64,000 bases of DNA from Acetatifactor muris. Lineage in GTDB: Bacteria; Bacillota; Clostridia; Lachnospirales; Lachnospiraceae. The first letter of the stretch is position 1, and every line of letters begins with the position of its first letter. Both the position numbers and the translations under genes were made by a program. The stretch spans positions 111,574 through 175,573 of the forward strand of contig NZ_JANJZD010000011.1 in the NCBI RefSeq assembly GCF_024623325.1. Direction: 5' to 3'. The notes beneath the pieces are model-generated. The model was not told the DNA's origin, ran no database searches, and saw only the letters and a program-made list of their open reading frames with translations. Shown piece by piece: positions 35,770 to 49,310 of the stretch.

Positions 35770-38295
35770 TTACTGTTTCATATAAGTAATAAACTGATTC
35801 CCATTTTCCTCAAACCATTTTGCGGAATCATTCATTCCCATTTTATCAATACTTCCAGTCAGAGGATTCAGCATTCCCGCATTATATTCATTAAATCCTA
35901 CCAACAGTACAGCAGACCCGTTTTCCAGCAATGCAAGTACAGGAATGTCCCGGTTCACATAATAAAGCACCGCATCCAGAGGACATCCGGTAAGGTCCAG
36001 TATCTCCGCTCCCTCCATATTTTCTTCCAGTATCCGCAGAACATTCTCTCCTCTGTCCAGTAGATACTGTGAATTTCTGGTGATTCCCTCATTGGCCAGC
36101 ATGGCGTCAAGGCATACGGCCAGAGCGCCTTTTTCTTCCGTGACAGCCTCTTCCTTAATGGCCATAATCTGATTCTTTGCCGCCCGATTCCCCCGAAGCC
36201 AGACACAGGTTCCCTTTTCGTTCACTACTACCCCCGGCAGATTGTATGCGAGATTCACCGCACCTGCAGGTGAATTAAAAATTCCGTACACTCCGTATGG
36301 TCCGTACACATAGTATCTGATATTGTCTTCCGCGTCCGGCAGCTGCAGCGTTCTTCCTCCCTCATAGACGATTTCCTTGGGAGTCAGTGTCATTACCGTC
36401 TGACTGTCTGTCTCATTTCTGAGCTGTATTTCCACATAGCGCTGATATTTCTCTGTATCGGCGGTCACAATCATGTTCTTCCCTTTTTCCGCCTCCAGAT
36501 TATTGGTAATGTGCTCCTGTTCCGTCTCCTGATATGCTCCCGTCTCCAGACGCCTCACTCTTTCCAGAGTAATCTGATTATCCGTCACAGTACATTCCGT
36601 CACATAAACGTCCTGCTGCCTGTATTCCTTCAGCAGCTCCCCCGCGGAATTGCAGATACACACTTTATACATGGGATAGAAAATTCTTCCCGAATTTTCC
36701 ACCACAATGTCATCGGCCCGAGCCACCCCGTAAATGATATCCTCCTCCATAAATCCCAGGGGACGGATTACCTCCCCCTCCTGAACAGATACTGTATTCC
36801 GGGTATCATTTCCAAAGTTTCTGATTTCCAGGGAAGTACTGTGATAGATATCTTCCCCTACCGGCCACACAGCTATTTTATGATCTTCCGACACCTGCAG
36901 CCCCTCGTCCTGAGCAGTCTCAAGCAGCCGGGAATACGTCCTTCCCGCCAGGTCAATTCCATACACGGCATTGTTCAGCATGAGATACAGCTTCTGCTCC
37001 CGATTCAGATACAGCAGCCGCTTCATCTCCGCATCCAGCACAGCATAGGATTTGTCATAGGGAATATACAACAGTTCTTCAATGGTATTCTGAGCGCTGT
37101 TGTGGGTATAAATCTGAACACCCACTTCCCCTTCATGCCTCCCCCGGTTCATATAGCCATAGACGGCAAACTGTACATTTCCGCCCTCGTCCACATCCAG
37201 TATCTTGATGGAGTGCTGATTATACATGGTTCTGGCATCCGCGTTATCCTCATCATAAAATCCGAAGATAACCGTCAGCTTATTTGTGGTCAGGTTATAG
37301 CCAAACAGCCTGCCCGCCGCCTGGAACACCACAACATTGCCGTCTTCACTTTCCATCATGGGAACGTCCGTCCCCGTGATTCCCAGCAATATCTTATCAT
37401 TTGCAAACATATGATCTGTCTCCGGAATCTGCGTCATAGTACGCTCATAATCCAGCAGATAGATTCTGTCCGATGTGTAACGTATGCGATAATATTCCGT
37501 CACCGTATAATAAGTCCTGCTTCTCCCCTCCTCCGTGGCCACAATATAGTCCAGCAGCAGAGAAGCCGTCTGTGTGGCAATCTCCGCCAGGCGGATGGAA
37601 GGTGCCTGCACTTCTGTTACATTCAGCTCTCCCCAGGTAATCTGTCGGAAACTGCTGTGAATATTTACCTTGTGAAAGGAAGCATTGCTCTCCAGCTTTG
37701 AATTCGTCTCCAGATATTTTGCCAGCTCTCTGGCAGCTTCCCTGTCGTAAAGCCTTTCATGAAAATCCAGCACATAGTCCAGCTTTTCTGTCAGGTAAAG
37801 CGCATCACTCCATATTACTTTTGTATAATAGGAGACTCTGCTGGCCCCGTCCAAATCCAGCAATATGGTAAGGGAATACTGCATGTCCCTTTCAATCAGA
37901 TCCTTTAGGGCGATCGTTCCGCTGATTCTTCCGTCATTGACCTGAAATTCCTTTATCTGTGTGCTTTCAATCAGCCTGGAACCATCCTCACTGCGCACTT
38001 CAATGGATATTCCCGACACGTTTCTGCCACAGGTGTCCACCACAAATCCGGTATCTCTGGCTTCTCCCAGCACAGTCACATGCTCTCTCTGGAAAGCCAC
38101 ATCCGTATCTGTACAGTAGCCATGAAGTCGGTTATATTCCACCCCGTTGGTCACCATGGTAACCATGGGCAGAGTGGACGGCGCCATTTCCATAGTCAGA
38201 TTATCATGCCCTCTGTTCCTGATTTTACTGACAATGATCAGAGACAATACAAAAACCAGGAAAAAAACAGAAAGCTTGATTATAGTTTTCCTCAT
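35770..38295 (-). CDS. Large membrane-anchored surface protein with C39-peptidase-like C-terminus
   Basis: 841 residues, not assigned to a family. An N-terminal membrane anchor (about 5-23) precedes a long extracellular part, much of it beta-rich with repeated short strands (FAVYGYM, LYLMLNNAVYGID, FGYNLTTNKL) that could be a propeller. The last 130 residues (GALAVCLDAMLANEGIT, LDLTGCPLDAVLYYVNRDIPVLALL, LLVGFNEYNAGMLNPLTG) resemble the C39/bacteriocin-processing peptidase fold, though the usual catalytic His is not evident (VLLVGFN in place of HxVVVxG). Its ATG overlaps the methyltransferase stop (ATGA). Confidence 0.65.
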   Translation of the reverse strand: MRKTIIKLSVFFLVFVLSLIIVSKIRNRGHDNLTMEMAPSTLPMVTMVTNGVEYNRLHGYCTDTDVAFQREHVTVLGEARDTGFVVDTCGRNVSGISIEVRSEDGSRLIESTQIKEFQVNDGRISGTIALKDLIERDMQYSLTILLDLDGASRVSYYTKVIWSDALYLTEKLDYVLDFHERLYDREAARELAKYLETNSKLESNASFHKVNIHSSFRQITWGELNVTEVQAPSIRLAEIATQTASLLLDYIVATEEGRSRTYYTVTEYYRIRYTSDRIYLLDYERTMTQIPETDHMFANDKILLGITGTDVPMMESEDGNVVVFQAAGRLFGYNLTTNKLTVIFGFYDEDNADARTMYNQHSIKILDVDEGGNVQFAVYGYMNRGRHEGEVGVQIYTHNSAQNTIEELLYIPYDKSYAVLDAEMKRLLYLNREQKLYLMLNNAVYGIDLAGRTYSRLLETAQDEGLQVSEDHKIAVWPVGEDIYHSTSLEIRNFGNDTRNTVSVQEGEVIRPLGFMEEDIIYGVARADDIVVENSGRIFYPMYKVCICNSAGELLKEYRQQDVYVTECTVTDNQITLERVRRLETGAYQETEQEHITNNLEAEKGKNMIVTADTEKYQRYVEIQLRNETDSQTVMTLTPKEIVYEGGRTLQLPDAEDNIRYYVYGPYGVYGIFNSPAGAVNLAYNLPGVVVNEKGTCVWLRGNRAAKNQIMAIKEEAVTEEKGALAVCLDAMLANEGITRNSQYLLDRGENVLRILEENMEGAEILDLTGCPLDAVLYYVNRDIPVLALLENGSAVLLVGFNEYNAGMLNPLTGSIDKMGMNDSAKWFEENGNQFITYMKQ

Positions 38296-39458
38296 ATCAG
38301 CTCCTTCAAAGTGGGATTTACCCGGAGAAAATCCATGAGCCTGCAGATGGAGTCTTCCTGCATACCTGTCCGTCCTGCAGGACGGACAGCGGTACTCTTC
38401 ACCGCCCGTATCATCAGATTCTTAGGCGTGTGCTCCATATCAATAAATTCCAGAATCTGCGTGTCATACCCCTTTTGTTCCAGCAGATTAGCCCGCAGCG
38501 CATCCGTAATCAGCGCTGCCATCCGTTCTTTGATGACGCCATACTTCAACAGGGGCTGCAGCATGTCACATCGTATCTGTCCATTCAGCTCATGCTGGCA
38601 GCAGGGCACGGCCATAATCACAGAGGCTCCCCATTTTACAGCCTTCTCCAGCGCATAGTCCGTAGCCCTGTCACATGCGTGGAGAGATACCACCATGTCC
38701 ACCTGGCCGGCTTCCTGAAAGCTTTGAATATCGCCTTCCTGAAAGGACAGCCCCTCATAATGCAGCTTTTCCGCCAGTGCACTGCAATGCCTTATCACAT
38801 CGGCTTTCAAATCCAGTCCCATCACCCGGATATCCCTCTGCTGCACCTGATGCAGATAATAGTACATGGCAAAAGTCAGATAAGACTTTCCGCAGCCGAA
38901 ATCGACAATGCGGATAGTCCTGTCCGACGGCAAGATGTCCAATATATCTCTTATAAACTCCAGATAACGATTTATCTGTCGAAATTTGTCGTATTTTGCA
39001 TTTATAACTCGCCCTTCCGGGGTCTGAACTCCCAGTTCAACCAGAAAGTCCACCGGAAGTCCCTCCGGTAAGACATATCGTTTAGAGCGATTATGAGACA
39101 AGTCGGGAAGTCTTCCTTCATTTCCGCCTGCGTCCGGACGACGTCTGCGTTTCACCGTAACCTTTCCCTTCCTGCTGACCAGCACCGTTGCCTCCTCCGT
39201 CATGCTGTTCAGCTGAGCCTGCCGAAAGCAGTCTGTCATATAGTCCACAAGCCGGCCCTGCATTTCCTCCTTTGCATAATTGGAGTGATACACTTTTGTC
39301 CCCCGGTAAAGCGTCTCCTGAAATACCAGCTTCTCTCTGGTCATCACCGGCCGTACCTTCACCTTAGCCGCCCGTTCTCTGTGGGCCGTATTGCTCAGTG
39401 TTATCTGTATTAAATCCTGATTCAGCATCTGCTGAAAAAGTTCTCTGAGTTCATCCAT
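38292..39458 (-). CDS. Class I SAM-dependent methyltransferase
   Basis: 388 residues. The SAM-binding motif VDFGCGKSYLTFAMYYYL is followed by GLDLKADVI, EGDIQSF and DMVVSLHACDRATDYAL, typical of the conserved bacterial/eukaryotic group annotated as methyltransferase domain 32. An N-terminal domain of about 160 residues precedes it. The ATG at 39458 is used (GGGACAG upstream); an in-frame GTG at 39485 is the alternative. Substrate unknown; it is the second gene of a four-gene operon with two surface proteins. Confidence 0.8.
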   Translation of the reverse strand: MDELRELFQQMLNQDLIQITLSNTAHRERAAKVKVRPVMTREKLVFQETLYRGTKVYHSNYAKEEMQGRLVDYMTDCFRQAQLNSMTEEATVLVSRKGKVTVKRRRRPDAGGNEGRLPDLSHNRSKRYVLPEGLPVDFLVELGVQTPEGRVINAKYDKFRQINRYLEFIRDILDILPSDRTIRIVDFGCGKSYLTFAMYYYLHQVQQRDIRVMGLDLKADVIRHCSALAEKLHYEGLSFQEGDIQSFQEAGQVDMVVSLHACDRATDYALEKAVKWGASVIMAVPCCQHELNGQIRCDMLQPLLKYGVIKERMAALITDALRANLLEQKGYDTQILEFIDMEHTPKNLMIRAVKSTAVRPAGRTGMQEDSICRLMDFLRVNPTLKELI

Positions 39459-39488
39459 ATTCTGTCCCAAATTACGGTTCAACACAGC

Positions 39489-39893
39489 TTATATAAAATA
39501 ATAATTTCCTCTGTGTCCCCCGTGTCTGCGTTTATATACTTCGTTAAAGAGGAGAACCTGAATCATGGCCTCACCGGGTGCTTCAGATTCTTCTTTCTCC
39601 AGGACGCCGCAAATCGATTTCGTCATGGCAAGCAGACTGTACCTGTCCGGGTACTCATCATAAATCATACTTCCTTCATAGTCTGCCTTATCCAGCATAT
39701 CCGCTATTCTCTTCTGATACCGCTTTACATCATTCGGATACATCTGCTGCAGATATTCCAGATCCTGCAGCAACATTGCCTCCCTGTTGGAGGCCTGATA
39801 ATCAGGGTACGTCATATAAAAAGGAAGGGGCCCATTCCAGCCCCTTACCTTATTTTCCGGCAACGGCTGCAACAGCTTAGAATGAAATTCCAT
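39489..39893 (-). CDS. Conserved hypothetical protein
   Basis: 134 residues, soluble, helical in the middle (NREAMLLQDLEYLQQMYP, then RYQKRIADMLDKADYEGSMIYDEYPDR) and with a basic His/Arg/Gly-rich tail. Not recognised beyond looking like a small clostridial conserved protein. The ATG at 39893 follows GAGGA with proper spacing; one two codons earlier is too close to the site. It is the first gene of the operon ending at 35223. Confidence 0.7.
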   Translation of the reverse strand: MEFHSKLLQPLPENKVRGWNGPLPFYMTYPDYQASNREAMLLQDLEYLQQMYPNDVKRYQKRIADMLDKADYEGSMIYDEYPDRYSLLAMTKSICGVLEKEESEAPGEAMIQVLLFNEVYKRRHGGHRGNYYFI

Positions 39894-40035
39894 ACACATT
39901 CCTCTTTGTTTTTTAACAGCATATGCACGTTTTCATCTAATTGTTACCGGAAAATGTTCTGCGTCAGCCGCAGCTGCATTTATTTATTGCGTCAAAAACC
40001 AGAATAAATCTTAAGAATTATTTCCGGTTTCGGCT

Positions 40036-40082
40036 AATTGCGAAGCAATTTGCAGGAATGGTTAAAATTTTTAACCATTCCT
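40036..40082 (-). terminator. Tandem hairpins at the end of the ATP synthase operon
   Basis: A 13-bp stem (40054-40066 with 40070-40082) overlaps the atpC stop codon, and a second hairpin AATTGC/GCAATT (40036-40041 with 40045-40050) follows on the minus strand. No clean T run follows, so this may stabilise the mRNA 3' end as well as terminate it. Confidence 0.55.
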
Positions 40083-40481
40083 TAATACCTGAATCCGTGC
40101 CATTGCCCTCTGCAATGCCGTCTCAGCCTTGGCAATGTCCGTATTTGGTGCTTTTCCGCTCAAACGTTTCTCCGCACGCTTTCTTGCGGATTTCGCACGC
40201 TCCTCATCAATCTCTCCGGGCCATTCGATAACCTCAGCCAGAATAGTCACACTCTCCGGCAGAATTTCTGCAAATCCCGAGTGAAGAGCAGCTTTCTTTT
40301 GTTCATCCTGTTCACTGATGTGCAGGATTCCCGGCTTTACAATCACAGTCATCGGAATATGGCCGGGCAGTATGCCTATCTCGCCTTCGGTGGTATTGAA
40401 CTCCACCATGTCCACCGACTTCTCATAGAAAACCCGGTCGGGCGTAATGATACGCAGAAGGAACTCATTCTTATCCGCCAT
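40071..40481 (-). CDS. atpC: ATP synthase epsilon subunit
   Basis: 136-residue central-stalk subunit of F1. The N-terminal beta sandwich carries FNTTEGEIGILPGHIPM and the C-terminal helical hairpin is present (ERAKSARKRAEKRLSG). Last gene of the operon, 48 bp after atpD; its stop lies inside a hairpin. Confidence 0.96.
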   Translation of the reverse strand: MADKNEFLLRIITPDRVFYEKSVDMVEFNTTEGEIGILPGHIPMTVIVKPGILHISEQDEQKKAALHSGFAEILPESVTILAEVIEWPGEIDEERAKSARKRAEKRLSGKAPNTDIAKAETALQRAMARIQVLRNG

Positions 40482-40529
40482 ATATATACCTCCTGTTTCG
40501 GTCCGGCAGCCTCTCCCCGGCGCCCTTTC

Positions 40530-41960
<1,431 letters not shown>

Positions 41961-41995
41961 TCATAATTACCTGTACACACAAAGCACACCGCCTA

Positions 41996-42862
41996 TCATC
42001 CTATTGCTTCCGCTCCGGCGATAATCTCAGTCAGCTCCTGTGTGATGGAGCCCTGGCGGGCTCTGTTGTATTTCAGCGTCAGATCGCTTATAATTTCTTC
42101 CGCATTGCTGGTAGCGCTGTCCATAGCCTGCATACGCGCACCGTTCTCACTGGCCGCCGACTCTCTCAGCGCACCGTAAATCAGACTGGTGACATATTTG
42201 GGAATCAGCAAATCCAGCGCTTCCGAATCTTCCGGCTCGAAATTCATAATGGCGGAAGTTTCCTTCTCCGCCGGCGCCGTGTCCTGTCCCGAAGTCTCCA
42301 CCGGAAGCAGACGAAGCAGTGTGGGGATATGGCTCACCGTATTCTTGAAAGCGGTATAAGCCAGATAAATTTCTCCGATTTCACCTTCCGCAAAAGCTTC
42401 CAGCAGTCTGTTGCACAGAGCAGCCGCATCCTTATACTGCGGGCTCTCCACAACTTCGGCTTCGCATTCTTTCACACAATATCCGCTCCGCACAAACGCA
42501 TCTCTGCCCTTGGTACCCAGACAGTAGATATCCAGCTCTTCTTTTCTCCACTGAGGATGTCTGGTCACCAGCTTGATCACGTTGGAATTATAGCCGCCGG
42601 CCAGTCCTCTGTTGGCAGTGATCACAATGACAGCTTTCCTGGAGGAAGCACCGGAAGTCAGATATCTGTGCTCAACCTGTCCCACCCGCTGCAGGATACT
42701 GTTCACCGTATCATACATGCAGGTAAAATACCCTTTGGAACGTTCCGCACTTGCTCTGGCACGCTGGAGCTTTACGGTGGATACCAGCTTCATGGCCTTC
42801 GTAATCTGCTGAGTACCCTGAATACTGCTCTTGCGGCGCTTTATATCACGCATTGATGCCAT
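41996..42862 (-). CDS. atpG: ATP synthase gamma subunit
   Basis: 288-residue rotor shaft of F1. The N-terminal helix MRDIKRRKSSIQGTQQITKAM and the C-terminal helix NAEEIISDLTLKYNRARQGSITQELTEI are the conserved coiled-coil ends. ATG 42862 has AAAGAGGA upstream, 16 bp after atpA. Confidence 0.97.
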   Translation of the reverse strand: MASMRDIKRRKSSIQGTQQITKAMKLVSTVKLQRARASAERSKGYFTCMYDTVNSILQRVGQVEHRYLTSGASSRKAVIVITANRGLAGGYNSNVIKLVTRHPQWRKEELDIYCLGTKGRDAFVRSGYCVKECEAEVVESPQYKDAAALCNRLLEAFAEGEIGEIYLAYTAFKNTVSHIPTLLRLLPVETSGQDTAPAEKETSAIMNFEPEDSEALDLLIPKYVTSLIYGALRESAASENGARMQAMDSATSNAEEIISDLTLKYNRARQGSITQELTEIIAGAEAIG

Positions 42863-42878
42863 GTTCTATATCCTCTTT

Positions 42879-44954
<2,076 letters not shown>

Positions 44955-44967
<13 letters not shown>

Positions 44968-45497
44968 GTCTTATCACCCATTTCTTTCAAGGTTTCATCA
45001 ATCAGCTGATTCTGCATGGCAGTATCTACGGATGCGGACACAATTTTACCTGCCATAAGCGATGCGACAACTATGATTTCACGTTTTACGTCGTCAGACA
45101 TCTTCTGCTTTTCAAGCTCTGCCTCCACACGGGCCCGCTCCAGAATGCGGTCTGCCTCTTCCCTGGCCTGGGCCACAATCTGATTTTCATTGGCCAGAGC
45201 CTTTTTGCGTGCTTCACTCAGGATGCTCTCCGCTTCCTTGTCAATCTCCTGCAGCTTTGTCTCATATTCCTTTTTCAGACTCTGGGCATTTTCCATAGCC
45301 TGCTTTGCCGTATCCAGCTCGCTCCGAATCTTGTCCCTGCGGCCGTTCAGCGTCTTCCTTGCCGGATTGAACAGACAATAGCTCAAAATAAGGAACAGGA
45401 AAAAGATGGCAATGATCATCAGAACAGAATCAGCCAACAGCTGCCAGTCCAGGTCAAACAGTCTTGTCATGGACCCGTTCACTGATAAAAATACCAT
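44955..45497 (-). CDS. atpF: ATP synthase subunit b
   Basis: 180-residue peripheral-stalk protein: one N-terminal membrane helix (about 20-43) and a long charged helix rich in Ala, Glu and Lys that forms the stator. ATG 45497 is preceded by AAAGGAGG. Located between atpE and atpH as usual. Confidence 0.94.
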
Positions 45498-45545
45498 TTT
45501 AACCTCCTTTCTGCCTTCTAAAATGCATTCAATCTTCTCACATTA

Positions 45546-46615
<1,070 letters not shown>

Positions 46616-46632
46616 ACTCTCACCTCTCTTTC

Positions 46633-47109
46633 CTAAGAATTTTGTGCAGGAATCTCTCCCTCCTGCGCAGCAGCCTCTTCCTCCAGAGGTTCCGCCACCG
46701 GATCCGTCTCATGGAACAGCTTATTGCACAGTTTATGAGTAATCGGCTGAAGATAAGCCGTTACTTTCAGGCTCATATAACCAAGGAAAAAAGTCAGCGG
46801 ATTCATTGCCCCCGTCACAGAAATGACAATCAAAACCGCCGCCACCATACAATATCGGAACAGATACCCTCTCGTCACGATTCCCGAAGCGTCCCCGCCG
46901 GACAGAAGCGCCCTGTCCAGCGTCCGACACATATGAATACTGCCGGCCACAGCAAAAGCAACCCCGAACCAGAGACTCAGGGTATAATTTCCTTTATCCT
47001 CCACAAACCAGACGCCCGCCGCCTGACAGACGACACCGAAAAACACCATCCCCAGCTGCATCTCCAGCAGCGTTCTATTCGTTTTCTTCAATGTCTCGAT
47101 TATCTTCAT
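46633..47109 (-). CDS. atpI: ATP synthase subunit I
   Basis: 158-residue membrane protein with four helices, matching the AtpI group that helps assemble the c ring. The ATG at 47109 (MKIIETLKKTNRT) has AGGGAGA upstream, while the longer frame to 47205 overlaps atpZ out of register and is not protein-like. The real start lies within the end of atpZ (35-bp overlap), suggesting coupling. Charged C-terminal tail. Confidence 0.8.
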   Translation of the reverse strand: MKIIETLKKTNRTLLEMQLGMVFFGVVCQAAGVWFVEDKGNYTLSLWFGVAFAVAGSIHMCRTLDRALLSGGDASGIVTRGYLFRYCMVAAVLIVISVTGAMNPLTFFLGYMSLKVTAYLQPITHKLCNKLFHETDPVAEPLEEEAAAQEGEIPAQNS

Positions 47110-47362
47110 CGGCGTCTCCCTGTTCCTCATCTCCTTCTCCGTTCCCGTACAGACGTTTCGCCATGCGGTACACATTCTGCCCTCCCGCCACTGCCCCCGC
47201 CGCAAACAGCAGAATTGTCAGATAAGAGGTACCGAATTTTCTGTCCAGCCAGACGCCCGCCGCGGATAACAAGCAGATAGGAACAATCATATTCAGGCCG
47301 AACTGTGTAACCATGGCAAGTGACTGATACACTATTCTGTCTTCGTCTTTCCGCTTCTTCAT
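47075..47362 (-). CDS. atpZ: AtpZ/AtpI-family membrane protein
   Basis: 95 residues with two membrane helices (MVTQFGLNMIVPICLLSAAGVWLD and LTILLFAAGAVAGGQNVYRM), the pattern of AtpZ, a proposed magnesium/calcium channel or assembly partner that heads many clostridial atp operons. The tail is strongly acidic. It is the first gene after the operon promoter. Confidence 0.8.
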   Translation of the reverse strand: MKKRKDEDRIVYQSLAMVTQFGLNMIVPICLLSAAGVWLDRKFGTSYLTILLFAAGAVAGGQNVYRMAKRLYGNGEGDEEQGDADEDNRDIEENE

Positions 47363-47419
47363 CCGACACCACCAAAATCAATGCTTCCAAAAGACCAGCA
47401 TAATTTTCCAACATCGTAT

Positions 47420-47448
47420 ATTATAACCTTTTTTATCAGAAATGTCTA
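47420..47448 (-). promoter_or_regulatory. Sigma-A promoter of the ATP synthase operon
   Basis: Minus-strand TAGACA (47443-47448), 17-bp spacer, perfect TATAAT (47420-47425), about 50 bp before atpZ. Confidence 0.8.
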
Positions 47449-47489
47449 GGGTATATTTAGAGGTCAGTCTGACGATAATCCGGAACAGG

Positions 47490-47517
47490 GAACGGTTCAG
47501 GCAGGCCACCGGACTGT
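47490..47517. repeat. Small extragenic palindrome, copy 3
   Basis: AACGGTTC pairs with GGACTGTT (allowing wobble) around AGGCAGGCCACC. The sequence AACGGTTCAGGCAG is identical to that at 35187. It lies between the ATP synthase promoter and the end of the GntR gene. Confidence 0.45.
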
Positions 47518-47588
47518 TATCTGCAAAAAGCAGAGCCATATAAATAATATACAGCCCTGCTTCTTGGATGCTTCCATATTCTCTTCTG

Positions 47589-48353
47589 TCAGCCGCCGTC
47601 CATTTCAGCACGGCGGCGCTGTGTTTCCGACTCTGCCGCTCCTTCAGACCCGGCCTTTGCCCTGACCAGTTCATAATTCCGCATAGACATCATCAGATGC
47701 TCCCGGATAACCGCCTCACTCCGATCCCTGTCACCGGAACGCAGCACCTCAATGATCCTACTGTGATAAGAGACACCGTCTTCATGAGACTGCAGCAACC
47801 GGAACACACTCTCCAGCATCGTCTGCAAAATACCGTTCATGGACTGCACAAAAATATTCAGAAGCTGGTTGCCGGAGGCCTCTGCCAGCTGCTGATGGAA
47901 CTTCAGATCCAACTCCGTCCGCACCTTCGCATTTCCCGTCTCCCGCTCCATCTCCCGGTTGATCTCCGCCATACAATCCAGCTGTTCCGGCGTCGCATTC
48001 ACCGCCGCCAGACGTGCCGCCATGACCTCCAGCTGAATACGGACCTCATAGACTTCCTCTGCACTTATGTGACGCATTCTCGTCAGGCGATTAACCACAT
48101 CCAGCATCTGAATGGGCTCCGGGATAATGATGCTGGAGCCGCCGCCTGCCTGGACCGTCACCAGCCCTCTCGCACGCAGAATTGCCAGCGCCTCCCGTAT
48201 CACCGGACGGCTGACGCCAAAACCGGTTGCCAGCGCCTGCTCTGACGGCAGCTTCTGCCCCACCTGGGCCTTGTCACTGAGAATCATCTGTTCTAGCCGA
48301 TCTGCTACCTGATCGCACAGAACTTCTTTACTGATATGGTAATTGATGTCCAT
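47589..48353 (-). CDS. GntR-family (FadR type) regulator, paralogue 1
   Basis: 254 residues. N-terminal winged helix (KLPSEQALATGFGVSRPVIREALAILRARGLV) and C-terminal all-helical FCD ligand domain with the metal-binding His residues in FHQQLAEASGN and REHLMMSM. It is close to the regulator at 50410 over its whole length; the two frame the aldolase and sialidase-like genes. ATG 48353 has GGGGAGAA upstream. The promoter carries an operator-like palindrome also found before paralogue 2. Confidence 0.92.
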   Translation of the reverse strand: MDINYHISKEVLCDQVADRLEQMILSDKAQVGQKLPSEQALATGFGVSRPVIREALAILRARGLVTVQAGGGSSIIIPEPIQMLDVVNRLTRMRHISAEEVYEVRIQLEVMAARLAAVNATPEQLDCMAEINREMERETGNAKVRTELDLKFHQQLAEASGNQLLNIFVQSMNGILQTMLESVFRLLQSHEDGVSYHSRIIEVLRSGDRDRSEAVIREHLMMSMRNYELVRAKAGSEGAAESETQRRRAEMDGG

Positions 48354-48380
48354 GAGTTCTCCCCGTTTTAATCACTGCGT

Positions 48381-48400
48381 TAAATCTGTCATACAGCTTT
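48381..48400 (-). promoter_or_regulatory. Palindromic operator at the GntR-1 promoter
   Basis: Core CTGTCATACAG (48386-48396), an inverted repeat CTGT-N3-ACAG, inside TAAATCTGTCATACAGCTTT. It lies immediately downstream of the -10 and so over the expected transcription start. The same 20 bp recurs at 51281-51300 with two differences. Confidence 0.7.
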
Positions 48401-48408
48401 ACCGTATA

Positions 48409-48437
48409 ATCTTAAGATACATTTTGTTGCTTGTCAA
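48409..48437 (-). promoter_or_regulatory. Promoter of the GntR-1 gene
   Basis: Minus-strand TTGACA (48432-48437), 17-bp spacer, TAAGAT (48409-48414). Confidence 0.7.
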
Positions 48438-48470
48438 GCTGCTTTCACCGTTCCGCATTTACGGATTCTC

Positions 48471-49259
48471 TCAGTGCTTCCCGTATTCTGCGGCAAGCCT
48501 GCGCATTACAGTCAGATTCTCCCTGGACCCCTGGACAATGCAGCCGATATCTGTGCCGGCTGAGATGAAATCCACATCTTTCTGAAACCAGTGTGTCAGG
48601 ATTTCCGGGTCTGTCGATGCTGCGGACAGCCCAATCGGCTTACCGCAGCGATGTGCCTTCTCGATTGCCAGGTCTATCAGCCGGTCAACCTCCTCTGTCC
48701 ACCACTCACAGGGAATTCCCACCGACCCGCTCAGATCATTGGGTCCCAGGATAAATCCATCCACATATGGAATCCGCGCTATCTCCTCCAGCTCCATAAT
48801 CGCATTTTTACTCTCAATCTGCAGAAAACGCAGCATTTCCTTATATCTGCCGCGAACATACTCATGTGCGTCGTCAATTCCGTAGCATATCGCACGGCTG
48901 GGCCCATATCCTCTCTTTCCTTCCGGCGGATAGATACAGGTATCAATTGCCCGCCTGGCCTCCTCGACGTTGTCAATCATCGGGATCAGTATCGCATCCG
49001 GCCCGGTCTCCAGCACACGCTTGATATCCGGGATATCATTCCAGGGCACACGGACCAGCGTAGGCGTCCCTGCCGCTTTCGCTGCGATCAGATGCATTTC
49101 CATACTGTTAAAATTGATGGAGCAGTGCTCCATGTCGATCCAGAGATAATCAAATCCGACAGCCCCCATCATCTCACATATATGGTAGTCGGTCAGGTTG
49201 ACATGCGTGCCAAGCAGCCTCCGGCCCGAATTCAGTTTTTCACGAAATAAATTTGCCAT
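48471..49259 (-). CDS. HpcH/HpaI-type aldolase
   Basis: 262-residue class II (metal-dependent) pyruvate aldolase-like enzyme of the citrate lyase beta/HpaI group, cleaving 2-keto-3-deoxy acids. Landmarks: DYLWIDMEHCSINF (metal/base region), GPDAILIPMIDNVEEARRAI, KRGYGPSRA and GPNDLSGSVG. ATG 49259 follows GGAGGAGAAGCTGTA; an in-frame earlier start at 49295 lacks a site. It lies 51 bp after the sialidase-like gene. The likely role is breakdown of a sugar acid released or sensed by the module. Confidence 0.88.
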   Translation of the reverse strand: MANLFREKLNSGRRLLGTHVNLTDYHICEMMGAVGFDYLWIDMEHCSINFNSMEMHLIAAKAAGTPTLVRVPWNDIPDIKRVLETGPDAILIPMIDNVEEARRAIDTCIYPPEGKRGYGPSRAICYGIDDAHEYVRGRYKEMLRFLQIESKNAIMELEEIARIPYVDGFILGPNDLSGSVGIPCEWWTEEVDRLIDLAIEKAHRCGKPIGLSAASTDPEILTHWFQKDVDFISAGTDIGCIVQGSRENLTVMRRLAAEYGKH

Positions 49260-49310
49260 TACAGCTTCTCCTCCTTTATCCGTCAGCCACCCCACACCCC
49301 GATACAGGCT

